From: Eupeodes corollae
Taxonomy: Eukaryota > Arthropoda > Insecta > Diptera > Syrphidae
DNA: 64,000 nucleotides
Direction: 5' to 3'
NCBI RefSeq assembly: GCF_945859685.1
Contig: NC_079147.1
Coordinates: 302,868,485 to 302,932,484, forward strand
In this document: in pieces, positions 33,817-45,712 of the stretch
How positions within the stretch are numbered: the stretch's first letter is position 1
How the letters are laid out: each line of letters begins with the position of its first letter
Translations under genes and position numbers: made by a program
The notes under the pieces: generated by a model
The model's input: the letters and a program-made list of their open reading frames with translations, nothing else
Database searches by the model: none
Told to the model about the DNA's origin: nothing

Positions 33817-34560
33817 ATGATTTTTTTTATGGAGGGGTGCGATAGAGCCACGAAATATAAGGCCATTATGGGTTTATTTCTCATTTTTTTTCTTATGCAA
33901 AAAGTTATATATTGGACATTTCGTAAAAGGGACAGGACAACCATAATTTTTTGTCCTTATCTCTCATGGCTTTCCTTTTTTTGTTATTAATTACTTTATA
34001 CTTACTTTAATAAAAAAAACTTTAAAGAAATGTGTACAAATAGGTACCGAACTTAACTAATGGAAAAACAATATTAAAAAAAATTGTTGACGTAATTACG
34101 TATGTAAGTGTTTTATGTTTTCTAATATCACCATTACAAAATACAAATAATCCCAATGCCACGTTAAAACTATTATACCGTCTACCATTCACTGGATCTT
34201 CAAGCCATTTATAAAGGTCGATAATTTTAATCTGATGGTCCTTCCGAAACGGTTTCCATCTTAATAATAAGAACAATTGATCTGTACTTAATCCATTTAC
34301 GAATCCAAACGTTGTTACTATTGGGACTTATTTCGTTTATTAAAATGGGACTTAATTCATTTAAGATATATATTATTCAAGGGGGAGTTATTTCATTTTA
34401 AGTAAATTTTTAAATCATTTAATTTTGGTGGGACTTATTTTGTTTTCAAAAGTGGGACTTATTTCGTGGGAGTTATTTCATTTTTTTAAGCAATTTTTGG
34501 TGGCACTTATTTCGTTTTTAAAAGTTTGACTTATTTCGTGGGTGTTATTTCATAGACCTA
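33790..34560. repeat. right inverted arm of the foldback element
   Basis: Complement of 31210-31977. The inner part has no array; the outer part (34320-34560) repeats the GGGACTTATTTCG-type motifs. The minus-strand ORF at 34022-34276 and the plus-strand ORF at 31493-31681 are the same sequence in the two arms (LLRWKPF-KDHQIKII-LYKWLE), so a coding function for either is not independently supported. Confidence 0.8.
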
Positions 34561-34815
34561 TTCCATCATATGCAAAATATTGTTCGTAATTTTAAATTAA
34601 TCTTTTAGAAAAATTTAATTGACAACTTTCTTGAAAAACACGAAAACGTACAAAAACCACAGAAAATGATAAGAAATGGTTTTCGACTCAAGTATTAAGA
34701 AGACAAAATAAAATATTGACTTCAAATTATTTTTATATTCAAAGTTTTAAGGAAAACAAATCGATAGACGGGATAGGAAGTTATGAGTGTGGGTCGCAGC
34801 CAGGCCTATTTTTTA
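34561..34815 (+). repeat. Rpt-1 copy 2, right part
   Basis: CAAAATATTGTTCGTAATTT, a TTAATTGACAACTTTCTTG block and the terminus GACGGGATAGGAAGTTATGA + GTGTGGGTCGCAGCCAGGCC match the 3' part of copy 3 (55330-55490). With 30660-31117 this rebuilds one Rpt-1 copy around the foldback insertion. Confidence 0.75.
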
Positions 34816-35029
34816 AATATGATTTCCTGCAAAAATTAAGCATTTATGAAGTCTAGGAAAGTCAGAATTTTCAAAGGCGTATCTTGAAAATATCGTTATA
34901 TACGTTAAAAGGCTCTGAACAAGTATAATTTTACTGTCGCTTACAAAACTTGTTTTGACAAGCTTTTTCCCATTTTATTTAACGATATTTTTTAAACCCT
35001 TAGGTTTTTTTTAAAACTCCTAATGTGGA

Positions 35030-36030
35030 AAAAAGTCGTATATTAAGTTGATAAATACAAGTTTTATGGCGGTTTTTCCGAAGGTGGTCATAAAAGGTAC
35101 ATATTTTATTATGTCACTTTCGTAAGACACGAAAACAGCAAAGACAACTAAAACAAATCAATGGTTTTAATGAATTGATTTAGCAATGTGTACTGCCTCG
35201 TGATTTCTGAATTATACTTCAAGTAGCCTGTGGTGTATGGATTCATAGAGTACTGTCAGATAATTGAGCGAAATTTGAGCCCAGGACCGTTTTATAATTT
35301 TCGGGTTTTTGGTATTGCCATATTCCTTTTTGCTCCACGTTTTCAATAATGTTCAGGTCAGGAGAATAGGGGCCATGATAATAGTTTCACATTTGTCACC
35401 TGAATTCAGGCGTTTGTTGTGCGTGCGGTATGTATCGGTGCATTATCTTGTGGGAAAGTCCATCGTTGCCCACCAAATAATTCAGAAAACTGTGGCAAAG
35501 CTCGTTCCAGAATCGATTTTTAAGTGATTGCCGTCATTTTAGAGATTCGAAAATCTAGCTGCACCGTCCCGTAATAGGTGATTGTTCCGCATACCATTAT
35601 ACCGCCTTCTTTTCTGTGCCATTTTTCAAGATAGATTTCTTCCTTTCTTAAATCATGGAAATAGCAGTTCACTATAAATTATTTTTTTTCATCGGAAGGG
35701 ACGAGGCGGTATGCCAAGCTCAATTTGTTGCAAAATCAAGATGGTAGCTCTTGCGTGCATAATTCAATTGTGATTTGTTTCTTAATTTTTTGTTGTCGTA
35801 TATAGTCTGCCTTCTGTATCACCCGAGAAACAGTCGACCCTTGCATTTACCCCCATCTTTTGCCTTGAATTTGAAGCAGATCAAACCATCGCCCGCCTTT
35901 GGTTTTCTTGACTCAACCTTTACGTTTTTACATACCTAATTGCACATTTGAGTTTTTTCAAAAATCTTAAGGGTTTGAAAAATACCGTCAAATAAAAAAC
36001 CGAAAAAGTTTGTCCCTATTCATGTGATAA
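35030..36030 (-). pseudogene. Tc1-like transposase relic, minus strand
   Basis: Minus-strand translation: from about 35890 GGRWFDLLQIQGKRWG (HTH region), 35830-35800 a VDCFSGDTEGR-like block, near 35580 the GTIFYYGTVQLDFRIS block, the second catalytic segment with LVGNDGLSHKIMHRYI (about 35490-35430; compare GGQRWSFLQDNAPIHTA in the other copy), and YLTVLYESIHHRLLEV (about 35260-35215) at the C-terminus. The outer end at 36025 (plus: GTTTGTCCCTATTCATGTG) matches the outer end of the copy at 40700-41771 and so marks the element terminus. The inner end near 35030 is approximate. Confidence 0.75.
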
Positions 36031-39000
36031 GTCTAAAGTAAGCAGACAATTTTTTTGCTTTTAAACGTATTCAATTTGCAAACATTTTGTTTTTATAGCT
36101 ACAGCCCTTAATATGTTGTTCAAAACTCCGATAAATTGAAATTAAAGTTTTAGATTTAATTCCCAAAATGTTTGTTTTTTAAATGATCATCGGAAAAGCG
36201 GTATTTTTGTATTTTAATTTAAAGTTCTAAAGGTCTAGATCCGGATCGCTCAAATGAGAAATTTAAGTATGCTCAGGTTTTATAACATTAATTCGAAGAA
36301 AATTTGGTACAAAAATGTTTTTTGAATAATTTACTCTGGAAGAAAAAGACAACACTTTTAAGGGATTTTTAAGTAAAATAAAGGAAGCTTTTCAACAAAA
36401 TTCGGCTTCATTGGGATTTTTCCAAGTGAGTACCTTATTTTTCTGGGCTATAAGTTGGTTAGGTTCACGCTGATCTTCTATGCAAAGGCACTCATTTGTT
36501 CTAGAAGTCTTTTCACATTTTTACCAAAGTCAATACCCTTACTTTGCGTACGAATCATTGGACTCAAAGATTAGATACTAAAATAAAAAAGCAGATCAAC
36601 CACATTTCCTGAGATCTTAATTTTAAATCTTCATTATAGATGTCTCGTGTAAGATGTCTCGAAAATAATTTAATTTATTCAAATTAGTTGCAAATGAACA
36701 AAAAAAAATATATAAAAAAGCGATTAACCTGCTGATCAACGATGGATTAAGAGTTGTAAAAATTAAAATTATGCAAATATTGAATCAAACCTTTTAAGTT
36801 GCCCTCTAACTAAAAAAAAAACTAATTTAATTAACTGAATTAATTTTTGGGCATAAGATAAAAACCTATATTTTATGTATATTTTGACAGCTGTAAAGAT
36901 TTAGCATAATTTTTGTATATTCATTGGATTTGTATGAATTTCGTGTCTTCTAACATCTCCGTCATATTTGTTTTCGCCGTCGTCGGCAGTGGCGCTGATG
37001 GATGGCGGTGGTGGCGGCGGCGGTGGTGCCTATCACTGCTGGTTGGCCATAATGTTGATAACTAATTGCCCCAATCATCGTATAATTTATTTGCTAATTG
37101 CCAAACACTGGAGTGCCTTCGTAAATTCTGCGGATATTCCATAATGAATCATTTTAATCGTAGACTTAATTATAGAAATAAATCCACTCCACTTATAGAA
37201 AGATGAAGAAGAAGAAGCAAACCACAAGATCACCGTAGAAGATCACCGCTCACAGACCGCACTTCTGATGCTTTAACAAATATTCAAAACACGACTTTTC
37301 CTCGAGACAAAAACCTGCCCCCACTTTTCGACTAATTACCTCGGCAATTAGCTGCCATATTATTTCCTACACTCCCCCGGCTCTTAAAAAATAGGGAAAA
37401 AACGATGCCACCCAAAAACCCAGCCACTTGAAAACGATCTTCCCTTTTTTGGTCTCTCGTAGCGTAGCGTCGCGTCGTCGTATCGGTCGGTCTCGGTCCC
37501 TCATCTATGCAAGTCCCAATCATATTCCACCTCCATATGCTGTTCTGTGATGTTGCTGCAACAAGGGGCAGGCAACACTAACAAACAACAATTGTATTGG
37601 AAGCACCATTAAAAACAACAACAACAACAACAAGAGTTGGCAAACGCCTCTGGATATTAACAACAAGTTGTGAATTCGTTTCGCGTTTCGCAGATCTTTA
37701 ACAACTCGAAGCGCAATTACCATAATCGAGGACTTAATGGCAGGGGGTCGTTTCACAAGATGCGACCCTAAACAAGCAACCATCCAAAGCCAAGTCTTCT
37801 TTTTCTCTAAGGTTTTGAAAAATGAAGAAAAAGAAGCGAAGCAGCGAATACAAAAATGAAGAAATAAAAACCCAACAAGCTTTTACTTTGCGAAACGAAT
37901 GTTTGGCGCTAACCGACCGAAGGTGGAACACGATTTGACGATTTAGAAGCAAAGAGGAGGAACTTGTTTGAACGAACTACAAAAATAACAAAAAAAAAAT
38001 ACTTAAATGAAATGAAATTACAGACCCTGCAGCTGCATCCTTTTGGAAATGCGTCTCTTCCCTGGCAATGTTTGGACTTCGGAATGTCACAACAGAAACA
38101 AAATACATTTTCCCTCTCAACGAAGAAACCGACAACGTCCCGTGTCGCACGAAGACGATAGATCGATGATGGTTCCCGAACCCTGATCCTGCATAGAAAA
38201 TTGATTTTCTCATGGAAAATTTGACTTGGCTAATTTTTGGCTTCATGTGATGCACTGCACCACAGTGAAATAAGTAAAGTAATTGCCGTTGCTAATTTAC
38301 CAGGGCTCAACTAAAAACGCCCGAGGGTAGAAATTTTCATTTCAGTTCCTTGTATGATATTCAAAATTTTTTAAGGAAGTGAAGCAGTGGGGTTAGACAA
38401 AAATATTTTAGAAGATGAACAGTGGGACTAATAGCAGACACTTTTTGGTAACGTAAAAACCAACTTTTTATGAAATTTGAGTCCTTAATATTAATATTCG
38501 CCCATGGCACTTAAATTTTTGCCTATCATAAATACGCCTTAAATTTCATCTCAGTTTCCTGCCAATATATTTCGAAAATGGCAAGGACTACATTAAACTA
38601 AAAAAAAAAGTCCTCAACACCATACCGGTGATGGTTTTCAAGGTATAAGTCGTTGAAAGTAGTAAGTAATATTGAATTTACATACATTTTCGAAACAAGT
38701 TCAAAATAACATCGTAAAACTTAACGACTCATATCTCGAACATCTTAAATTTTAGCAATATTGTGCCGTGGACTTTTTTGTAGAAAATAAAATTTCCCAT
38801 TAAACTGTACTATACTTTTTTTCTGTTGGCCTTGCCATTTTTTAAGATAATGTCAAATATCAAAATGTTCCACTGTTCAAAATTTCAAATTTGCACTAAG
38901 GGTGTCGTTTTTATGTGCGAATAAATTCCAATCGAATAATAGTTTTGTTTGTGATGTAATAAATTTCCATCGACATATTTGTGTGAAATTTGGATTTATC

Positions 39001-40695
39001 GATTTGCTGTGCGGGTTAGGGGGTCCAACCGTAATTGCCCTAAAGATGGATTGTTTTCATTTTCTCAAGTAAAAAAATATAAGGACATCCAAAAACACTG
39101 AAATTCAAAAACAAATTGCGTTACATGCGACACCGTTTTTTAAGGAAAAGAAAATAATAAAGGGAACCCTAATGTGGACCTATTTTTATCGGTGCTATAG
39201 GGACACATTGTTAGGGAATTAAGGAGGAATTAGCTATTGTGTTTGATTTATTATATAATCATTTTTTAGGAACTAATTTTCTAGGGGTAGTTTTTGAGCT
39301 GCTTTTTAGTTTGTAATAAGAAGAATCCAGCGGTAGTTTTTAAAGAACTTATCTTGTAGTTTTGGTCGATTTTAATCAAAGAAAACATTTTTAATCTCTA
39401 TTAAATCCAACAGAAGGTCAGATTTCGTTTAGGAAATCAATGTGTAAAATTTCAAAGAAGATCGTTTCTCAGGATTATTTTTTTTTTTTAAATTCCCGAA
39501 GAGAAAAAAATGTTGTTATAATAAAAAATGTTTAGCGCCCAATTTGACCACCTGGAAAAGAAAAAACTGCTAATTTTCAAATCGGATTCAAATTTTATTA
39601 TTTTATTTATTAACCTTCTTCTAAGAGTCTATTATAAGCTTCTATAAATTTTAATGGAAACTTTTTTCGATCTTTTAAATTTTTAGATGTCATTTCTAAA
39701 ACTCTTATGGATAAAACTTCAACAGCCAATTTATTCACAAAGTTCTAAAACTCTGTTTAAGTAAAAATTAGAAATCGATCGAGATGTAAATCATTATTTC
39801 GAATCGTTTTAAGTCCTTAGAACTTAACTTGAATTCAATATTGAATCTGAAATATTATTTTTTCAGCAATTATTTTTGGCAATTCTAATCGTACTATTAT
39901 TAATCAGAACGTGTAACATGTTTAAATTTGGGGGTTAATTTGCTGGTCTACTTCTAGATTGAATCATATTCAGCCGCGTAGCTGAGAAGTTCTGGCCCAA
40001 TGCAGACATTATATATTTGAATGTCGCCCAATAAGTGCATTAGTCCCGTGTTTAAAAAAACTGAAATTTCTGTGTCTTTAAAACTCAGAACTGATTTTGA
40101 CTTGACTTTCATACAAATTATTTGAAATGAAGGTATGTCTACGTTCTTAAAAGTTTAAAAACTGAGTTTCAAGTATAAACCGAGAGTTAGTACGTCGATT
40201 TTTAAAATAATTTTAGAACCTTGGCTTTAAAACTTTGTTAGCATTTTATCCAAATAATTATAATCTTGTAGTATAAAATTTTTTACTAAGACTTTAGATT
40301 TCTTACGATTGGCTTGGTAAATAAATCCTGGTTTTGTTAATGGGAATTCACTTGTCATCAAATTGACACTGAAGTGCGTTAAATATTTTAGCGTTCAAGT
40401 TTGTAAGAAACTACCTTACTTCTTAAAGTTCTCTGTGTGTATATTGATTTGTAAAATTAATTAATATTGGTTTTAATCAAAGTACACTTTTTATCTAATG
40501 AATAGGCATAAGAACTTAATTTAATATTAGCGTGTTTAAAATTAGATAAAAGAATACTCTGATTGGTTGAAAGCTTAGTACGAGTAATAATTTGATAGGC
40601 AAGGGTCTGACCAATGAGAAAATAGGCCAAATTCGAAATTAGCGGCATCTGGACAGAACCATCTGTTTTATAGCCAGCAACATTAGACGAAGTTC
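36031..40695. other. no gene recognised; likely regulatory patch at 36.9-38.3 kb
   Basis: 4.6 kb without a recognisable ORF. 36950-38300 is GC-richer, with a GGCGGTGGTGGCGG run (about 37000-37025), CAA repeats (37611-37632) and repeated homeodomain-type sites: CTAATTGCC at 37062-37070 and 37094-37102, GCAATTAG at 37344-37351. 38300-40695 is AT-rich and featureless. Confidence 0.35.
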
Positions 40696-40699
40696 AAAT

Positions 40700-41771
40700 G
40701 TTGTTTACAACTTTTTCAAGATCCCAGAGAGGTATGAAAAAAATTATAAAGGAAGAGTCAAGAAAGCCACATCATTTCGGAAAAAGCGGGCGATAGTTAG
40801 AGCTGCTTCAAATTCAAGGCAAACGCTGGGGTAAATGCTAGAAGATCGACTGTTTCTCGGGTGATCTACAGAAGGCAGACCATATGGCACCAAAAAATGA
40901 AGAAAAAATCACAATTTAATACTGCACGCAAGAACCACCGTCTTTTTTTTGCAACAAATTAAGCTTGGCGTACCGTCTCGTCCTTTCCGATGCAAACAAA
41001 AAAAATAAGAAGGGAACTGATGGATATAGCTGCCATTTCCATGATTTAAGAAAGGTACAAATTTATCTTGAAAAACAGCACCTCAATACAGACGGTGTAA
41101 TGCTATGAGGAACAATCACCTATTAAGGGACCTTGCAGCTGGATTTTCGAAGCTCTAAAATGACGAAAATCACTCACAAATCGATTCTGGAACGAGCTTT
41201 TCAGCTGTTTTCTGAATTATTTGGTGGACAGCGATGGTCTTTCCTACAAGATAATGCACCGATACATACCGCATGGACTTGATGTCCTTGGATTCAGAGG
41301 CAAAATGTTAACCTATTACCATGAACCCCATATTATCCTGACCTTCATATCATGAAAGAGTGAGGGTTAGGTTTCAAGAAAAGTCTAAAAACAAGGACGG
41401 CTATAAAACGGTCCTCAGCCCAACTTTCGCTCAATTATCTGACTGTACTCTATGAATCCATACACCACCGGTTACTTGAAGGAATTCAGAAATCAGGAGG
41501 CAGCACAATGGCTAACACTTATTTTAATTCATTCAATAAAACCAATATTTACCTAAACCATAAGATTTTATGTTATTTACTTTACTTTTAAATGGTCTTA
41601 CAGGTAAAGGAAACAAGGAAACAGGTACTTTTTCTTCGGAAAAATGTTTGCTCGCAATATAAACTCAATTCATACCTCTTTCATTCCAAATTTGGGTTTT
41701 TCCAAAAAAAAACGTAAACGTGAAAATTATCGTCAAACAAAATACGAAAAAAGTTTGTCCCTTTTCATGTG
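40700..41771 (+). pseudogene. Tc1-like transposase relic, plus strand
   Basis: Plus-strand translation with many stops and shifts: KKATSFRKKRAIVRAASNSR (HTH region, about 40755), VPSRPFRCK then DGYSCHFHDLRKG (about 41015-41055), HLLRDLAAGFSKL, GGQRWSFLQDNAPIHTA (about 41225-41273, with the second catalytic Asp), and LNYLTVLYESIHHRLLEG (about 41429-41482). It is collinear with the minus copy at 35030-36030. The right terminus, ACAAAATACGAAAAAAGTTT then GTCCCTTTTCATGTG, ends at 41771. The left terminus is not found. Confidence 0.78.
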
Positions 41772-41939
41772 GCACGAAGTGTATGTTACCAGAAAACTAA
41801 ATTTTTTAAAAACCATGCGGACTAAGAATTTTTACGAAAATATAGGGTTTTTAAAACGGCACGGTTATATTTTGGCGGCCATTTTGTTTTGGTGACATCT
41901 GTCAAATCTTTTGTTTATTATTCAGTTGTTTATGACAAA

Positions 41940-42830
41940 TGTTACACGATTAAACAGCGCGTTCAATAATGATAAAACTTTATTATCAAAATGAGTGTTC
42001 GTTAACGCAAACGTTGCGGAGTGCATTGTGGACATTTTACGGTAGGCGTGGTGGCCCTTAACAGTCGACTATTCACCGTTTGGTGGTCAAATTTGAGAAG
42101 ACCGGTTCAGTAAACAATTAGCCGACACCCGTACGTTCAAGAGATCAGCCAAGAACATCGTGCGTCGCGGTCCGTAAAAAGGTACAGCAGAACCCTAGGT
42201 AGTCTATTTATTGCCGTGCACAAGAACTCGGCCTTTCGCAGACTTCATCGAATTTTGGGCCTATAGACTCGTATAAGATCCAACTGACCCAGGAGCTCAA
42301 AATTCATGACCATAGACAACGCCGTTTGTTCGTTGACTGGGTTTAGAATCGTTCGGAATAGGACCCCAATTTTGGCCGAAAAATCATCTTTACTGCGACA
42401 AGACGCATTTTTGGACGAATGGCTGCGTTAACAAACAAAATTAGTGTATATGGGACGACACCAACTTACGCGAGGTTCACCAGTTCATAATTAATCCTTA
42501 AAAAGTTACCGCTTGGTGTGGATTTCGGGCCGGACGGCGTTATGGGACCGTACTTTTTTGAAAACAACGTTAGTTAGTTCACCGTTAACAGCGAACACTA
42601 TATAACGATGATAAGTAATTTCTTATGGCCCAAATTGAACTTTATGGACCTAGACGATATGGACCTAGAACGTAGCACCGTTCTGCTGGAACCACAAGCA
42701 GGAACGGTGATACGTGCCACACAGTAAACGCAACGACATCTACACACAATATCTACCCGCCCTAATTGAAAAATCCATTACAACATTGCTTGTGGTTTTC
42801 TGGCTAGAGTCTTAGTGTATACTGAGCTTT
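41940..42830 (+). pseudogene. mariner-type transposase, the most complete of its family here
   Basis: Plus-strand readings in order: a GRRGGP-STIHRLVVKFEKTG segment (HTH, about 42043-42107) with PTPVRSRDQPRT, CRAQELGLSQTSS (about 42213-42250), YKIQLTQELKIHDHRQRR (about 42270-42325), NFGRKIIF then a damaged first catalytic block (about 42370-42415, where SDEAHF is expected), PLGVDFGPDGVMGPYFFENN (about 42510-42568), FLWPKLNFMDLDDMDL, and near 42680 a degenerate QQDGA block. Frames change at least six times. Same family as 1-345, 22905-23335 and 62500-62900, all on the plus strand. Confidence 0.8.
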
Positions 42831-42850
42831 AAAACATTAAGTCCTTAAAT

Positions 42851-43124
42851 GTGGCGCAACAACTCATAAGAACCAGGGCCCTGTCATTAATAATTCTCAA
42901 CCATTCCCCTGTGATAGTAATTTCAGGAATGGAGGGACTTACAGTTTTTAGAGTTTTAATATCTTTTGAGAAAGCACTTGTCATGATAAAAAAATACTCT
43001 TGGAGGTTCTGTCAATTCCTCGCAGGAGGCATCACACGTGAAAAGCTTTAAGTGGCACAGGCATGAATTGAATCCAAGACTTCTGGCATGACAGTTCTTC
43101 CACAAATCATCACACCACGGGTAT
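42851..43124 (-). mobile_element. tRNA-derived SINE, copy 2
   Basis: Antisense copy. Plus-strand GTGGCGCAACAACTCATAAG is the complement of the SINE 3' end; CACACCACGGGTATT (43111-43125) is the complement of the tRNA-like head (A-box region), and GAATTGAATCCAAGAC that of the B-box region. Diverged: several indels in the body. The ORF at 42851-43051 is a shadow. Confidence 0.8.
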
Positions 43125-45712
43125 TAAGACCTTATTTTCGTGAAAAATAGCGTGTTATGTCGTTTGTGGAATGCCTTGTTCTATAGACCTACAGAGGATC
43201 AATAAAACTGGATTTTCTTCAACTCTACGGGCTGCAGCAGGAAAATTTTTAGTTGTTCTCAAGCGACTCAAATATTTTAGTTTTTCAAATCACCAACTCG
43301 TCTCAGCGTCTTTGTTTTCAAAAGTTTTACTATTGTCAGCCAAGAAGGTACGCAAGAAGGTACGTCTGGGCACTTAATTTTCACCGTTTTTGAAGTGAAT
43401 TTGAAAGGTTTTAATACGATGTTGAGGCATGCTTCGAAGAATGCCGAAGTTTTTACTTGTCAAATATCAGAAAATTACACGTTCAAAGGTAAAAGTTGTC
43501 CAACTTTGCTTTTTACAGTCGGATACACGAGAATATTATCTTGTGTCTTGACCACATACCTACATTGACTGGGTCTTGCCCAAAAGTTAAAATTTTGTAA
43601 AATAGCCTAAACTTGGTGCTAAACGAAGTCTACAACAAAACAAATTTGAAAGGAATCTCTATGAAGCACCCTTGAAAATTATTATTAACCTGTGCTTTTT
43701 TAAAAAATATGACTCCAGGCATTCGAAGCTACTAAAAGCTTAATAGCTTCTAGTTTTAAACTTTATTTGTGTGATGATGCCCTCAACAAGCAAGAGACCA
43801 AAAGCACTTAACTGATGAATATTTAGGAAAAGACTCATTAAATAAAATTGTTGTTCAGGCCTTATAAGTACCTTCGTATAGTTTCTTCACAATTGAGCTC
43901 AGCACCAGAATATTATGCAAATAAATAAAACTTGCCAACAACTTGACGAGTTGCAAAAAAAAAAAACCTTTAAAGATCTCTCAAGCTTACAGGTTTTAAA
44001 ATTTTATATTATTTTCATTTTGTTATTTTCTGTGATTTTCCAATCGAGTCGAAGTCGGTCTTGGTCGTTTGCGAGATTCATCCATGTCGTCTAATCTTGC
44101 ATGAATCACACTCAGTGTCAAACAATAAATAAACGCGAAAGGTGTCAATTATAATGAATGCACTGCCAATTGCGATCGTGTCTGTTTGCGATGTTTGCGC
44201 GCGCAATGCGCATTTCTGCTTTTATAAAGCAAAATGCTTGGGAACATCAGGAAATCGGGGCTGATGGTGGGGACACTTGTTGAGAGGCCTTTATTTGCTT
44301 CGAGGTGCTAAAATGCCCGCAGATGGACGAACAAACAAAACAGCGATTGCTCAACGACGACTAAGACGATGTCTATAGAGACAGAGTCGCCAGAGCACAT
44401 TCAGCGGCGTCGTTGGGACAACCCAAGAAAAGAACAAACAGACAACGGGCGGAAACGAGAGTGGAAATCATGGAAAGATTGCACGCGGATTGTGCATTTA
44501 AGTTTGAGCTCTAGGTGCGCGCATTGTGTGCCTGGCCTGTGCATTGCGCTGCGCAGCGACCTTGGATTTTGTCAAACTTGACATTTTACAGCGAGACGAT
44601 TTATTGTCGTTTCCAACACGATGCATGATGCGATGATGGTCTTGGCTTAAGCATAGGTCTACGTCTAACTTGGCCTGAACTGCCTTTGAAGCTGTGATAG
44701 GAGATGGGCCTGGTGGTGTTTTATAGCAGCTCTTTTGCGCGCCCTATGTCGCAATGAAAATGAAGCTTGACAGTTTGGACAATTGCAGGATGGTGTGAGG
44801 ATGTGGACAGAATGTCCAGCATACATTCGTACACGTGTTGAAGGTTTACATTGTAGGTTTGTATGTATCTATCTGATGCGAGGAGCCCATCATCAGAGAT
44901 CCGTAACCTCATACCGCGCCGCCGCAGGGCTGCGAACGAGGTGTTTGTCGGTTTCGATCTTGATATGTGATGTGTTTTAGATTTAATTCCCTTTCATGCC
45001 TAAGCATTTCTGGGCAATTGGTTGTATGGCCGGCCGGCTTGCGATTGGGAAGATCAGAGAGCTACAAAGCAAAGGTGCGATTGTCACACGCGAAAAGGGC
45101 ACGATGGTGTCGAACTAATTAAAACTAAGACTAAGTTGAGGTGACATTCCAAAGTGAGAATGACAGCGCAATTTTGTTGTGATTTTCTTGATTTTTATTT
45201 TGTTCCTTTTCATTCTTCTCGAATGAAGCAAGACGCATGATGTATTAAAGGCGCCATGTTGTTTGTTTTAGCAAATGTCGCATCCACAAAATGCTTTGAC
45301 CACAAGATGCATCAGAATTGAAGGGACAATGTTTGCTTGTATCATTTTGCACTCACTTTAAATCAGACTTTTGATTGATGAATGTGTTGCAAGATTGTTT
45401 AAGAGCAATTAAAGAATCAGACACTGCGTTAAAATTGATGTTTAAAGGTTATAAGGGTTTATGTAAGTTTTTTTAAAGCAATTTTTTTAAGGATTTCATT
45501 GCTGTGTCAATTTTCAGTAAAACTAATTCTAAAAATTTAATTCGGGAACAATAAGTTTCAAAGTACGAAATAGTTGAAAACAAATTTAAAACAACAATCT
45601 ATTAAGATAAAGAGCTTTCCATTGAAAAATTAAAGGTCCAAAAAGCTGGAAGCACCACAATTAAATTTCGTAATTCGAACGATGCAAAAATAAAATGTTC
45701 TTTTTATCCTTC
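43125..45712. other. no gene recognised; GC-richer conserved-looking patch 43.98-45.33 kb
   Basis: Only short ORFs. 43980-45330 has balanced base composition, few homopolymers and binding-site-like words (AGGTGTCAATTATAATGAAT at 44141, GCGCGCGCAATGCGC at about 44197, CCGGCCGGC at about 45029). This is what enhancer DNA in flies often looks like, but no target is visible in the window. Confidence 0.3.

Larger units (their letters stand above)
31118..34560 (+). mobile_element. foldback-like Mutator (MULE) element with motif-array inverted arms
   Basis: About 3.4 kb. The left arm (about 31210-31977) and the right arm (about 33790-34545) are inverted copies of each other, roughly 770 bp long: for example ACAACGTTTGGATTCGTAAA at 31457 is complementary to TTTACGAATCCAAACGTTGT near 34300, and the GAAACCGTTTC region and the GGTGCGATAGAGCC block also pair. 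The outer part of each arm is an array of the motif GTGGGACTTATTTCGTTTT and variants (GGGAGTTATTTCATAGACCC, GGGAATAAATTCGTTTTG) in both orientations. The loop contains transposase remnants (32604-33430) and a RING-like ORF (33439-33816). Long arms made of short repeats around a MULE-type gene is the layout of Foldback/NOF elements. The element is inserted in Rpt-1. Confidence 0.82.

Noticed and set aside
31130..34560. CRISPR-like array
   Set aside because: The motif repeats vary, occur in both orientations and have no unique spacers of constant length; the sequence is eukaryotic.
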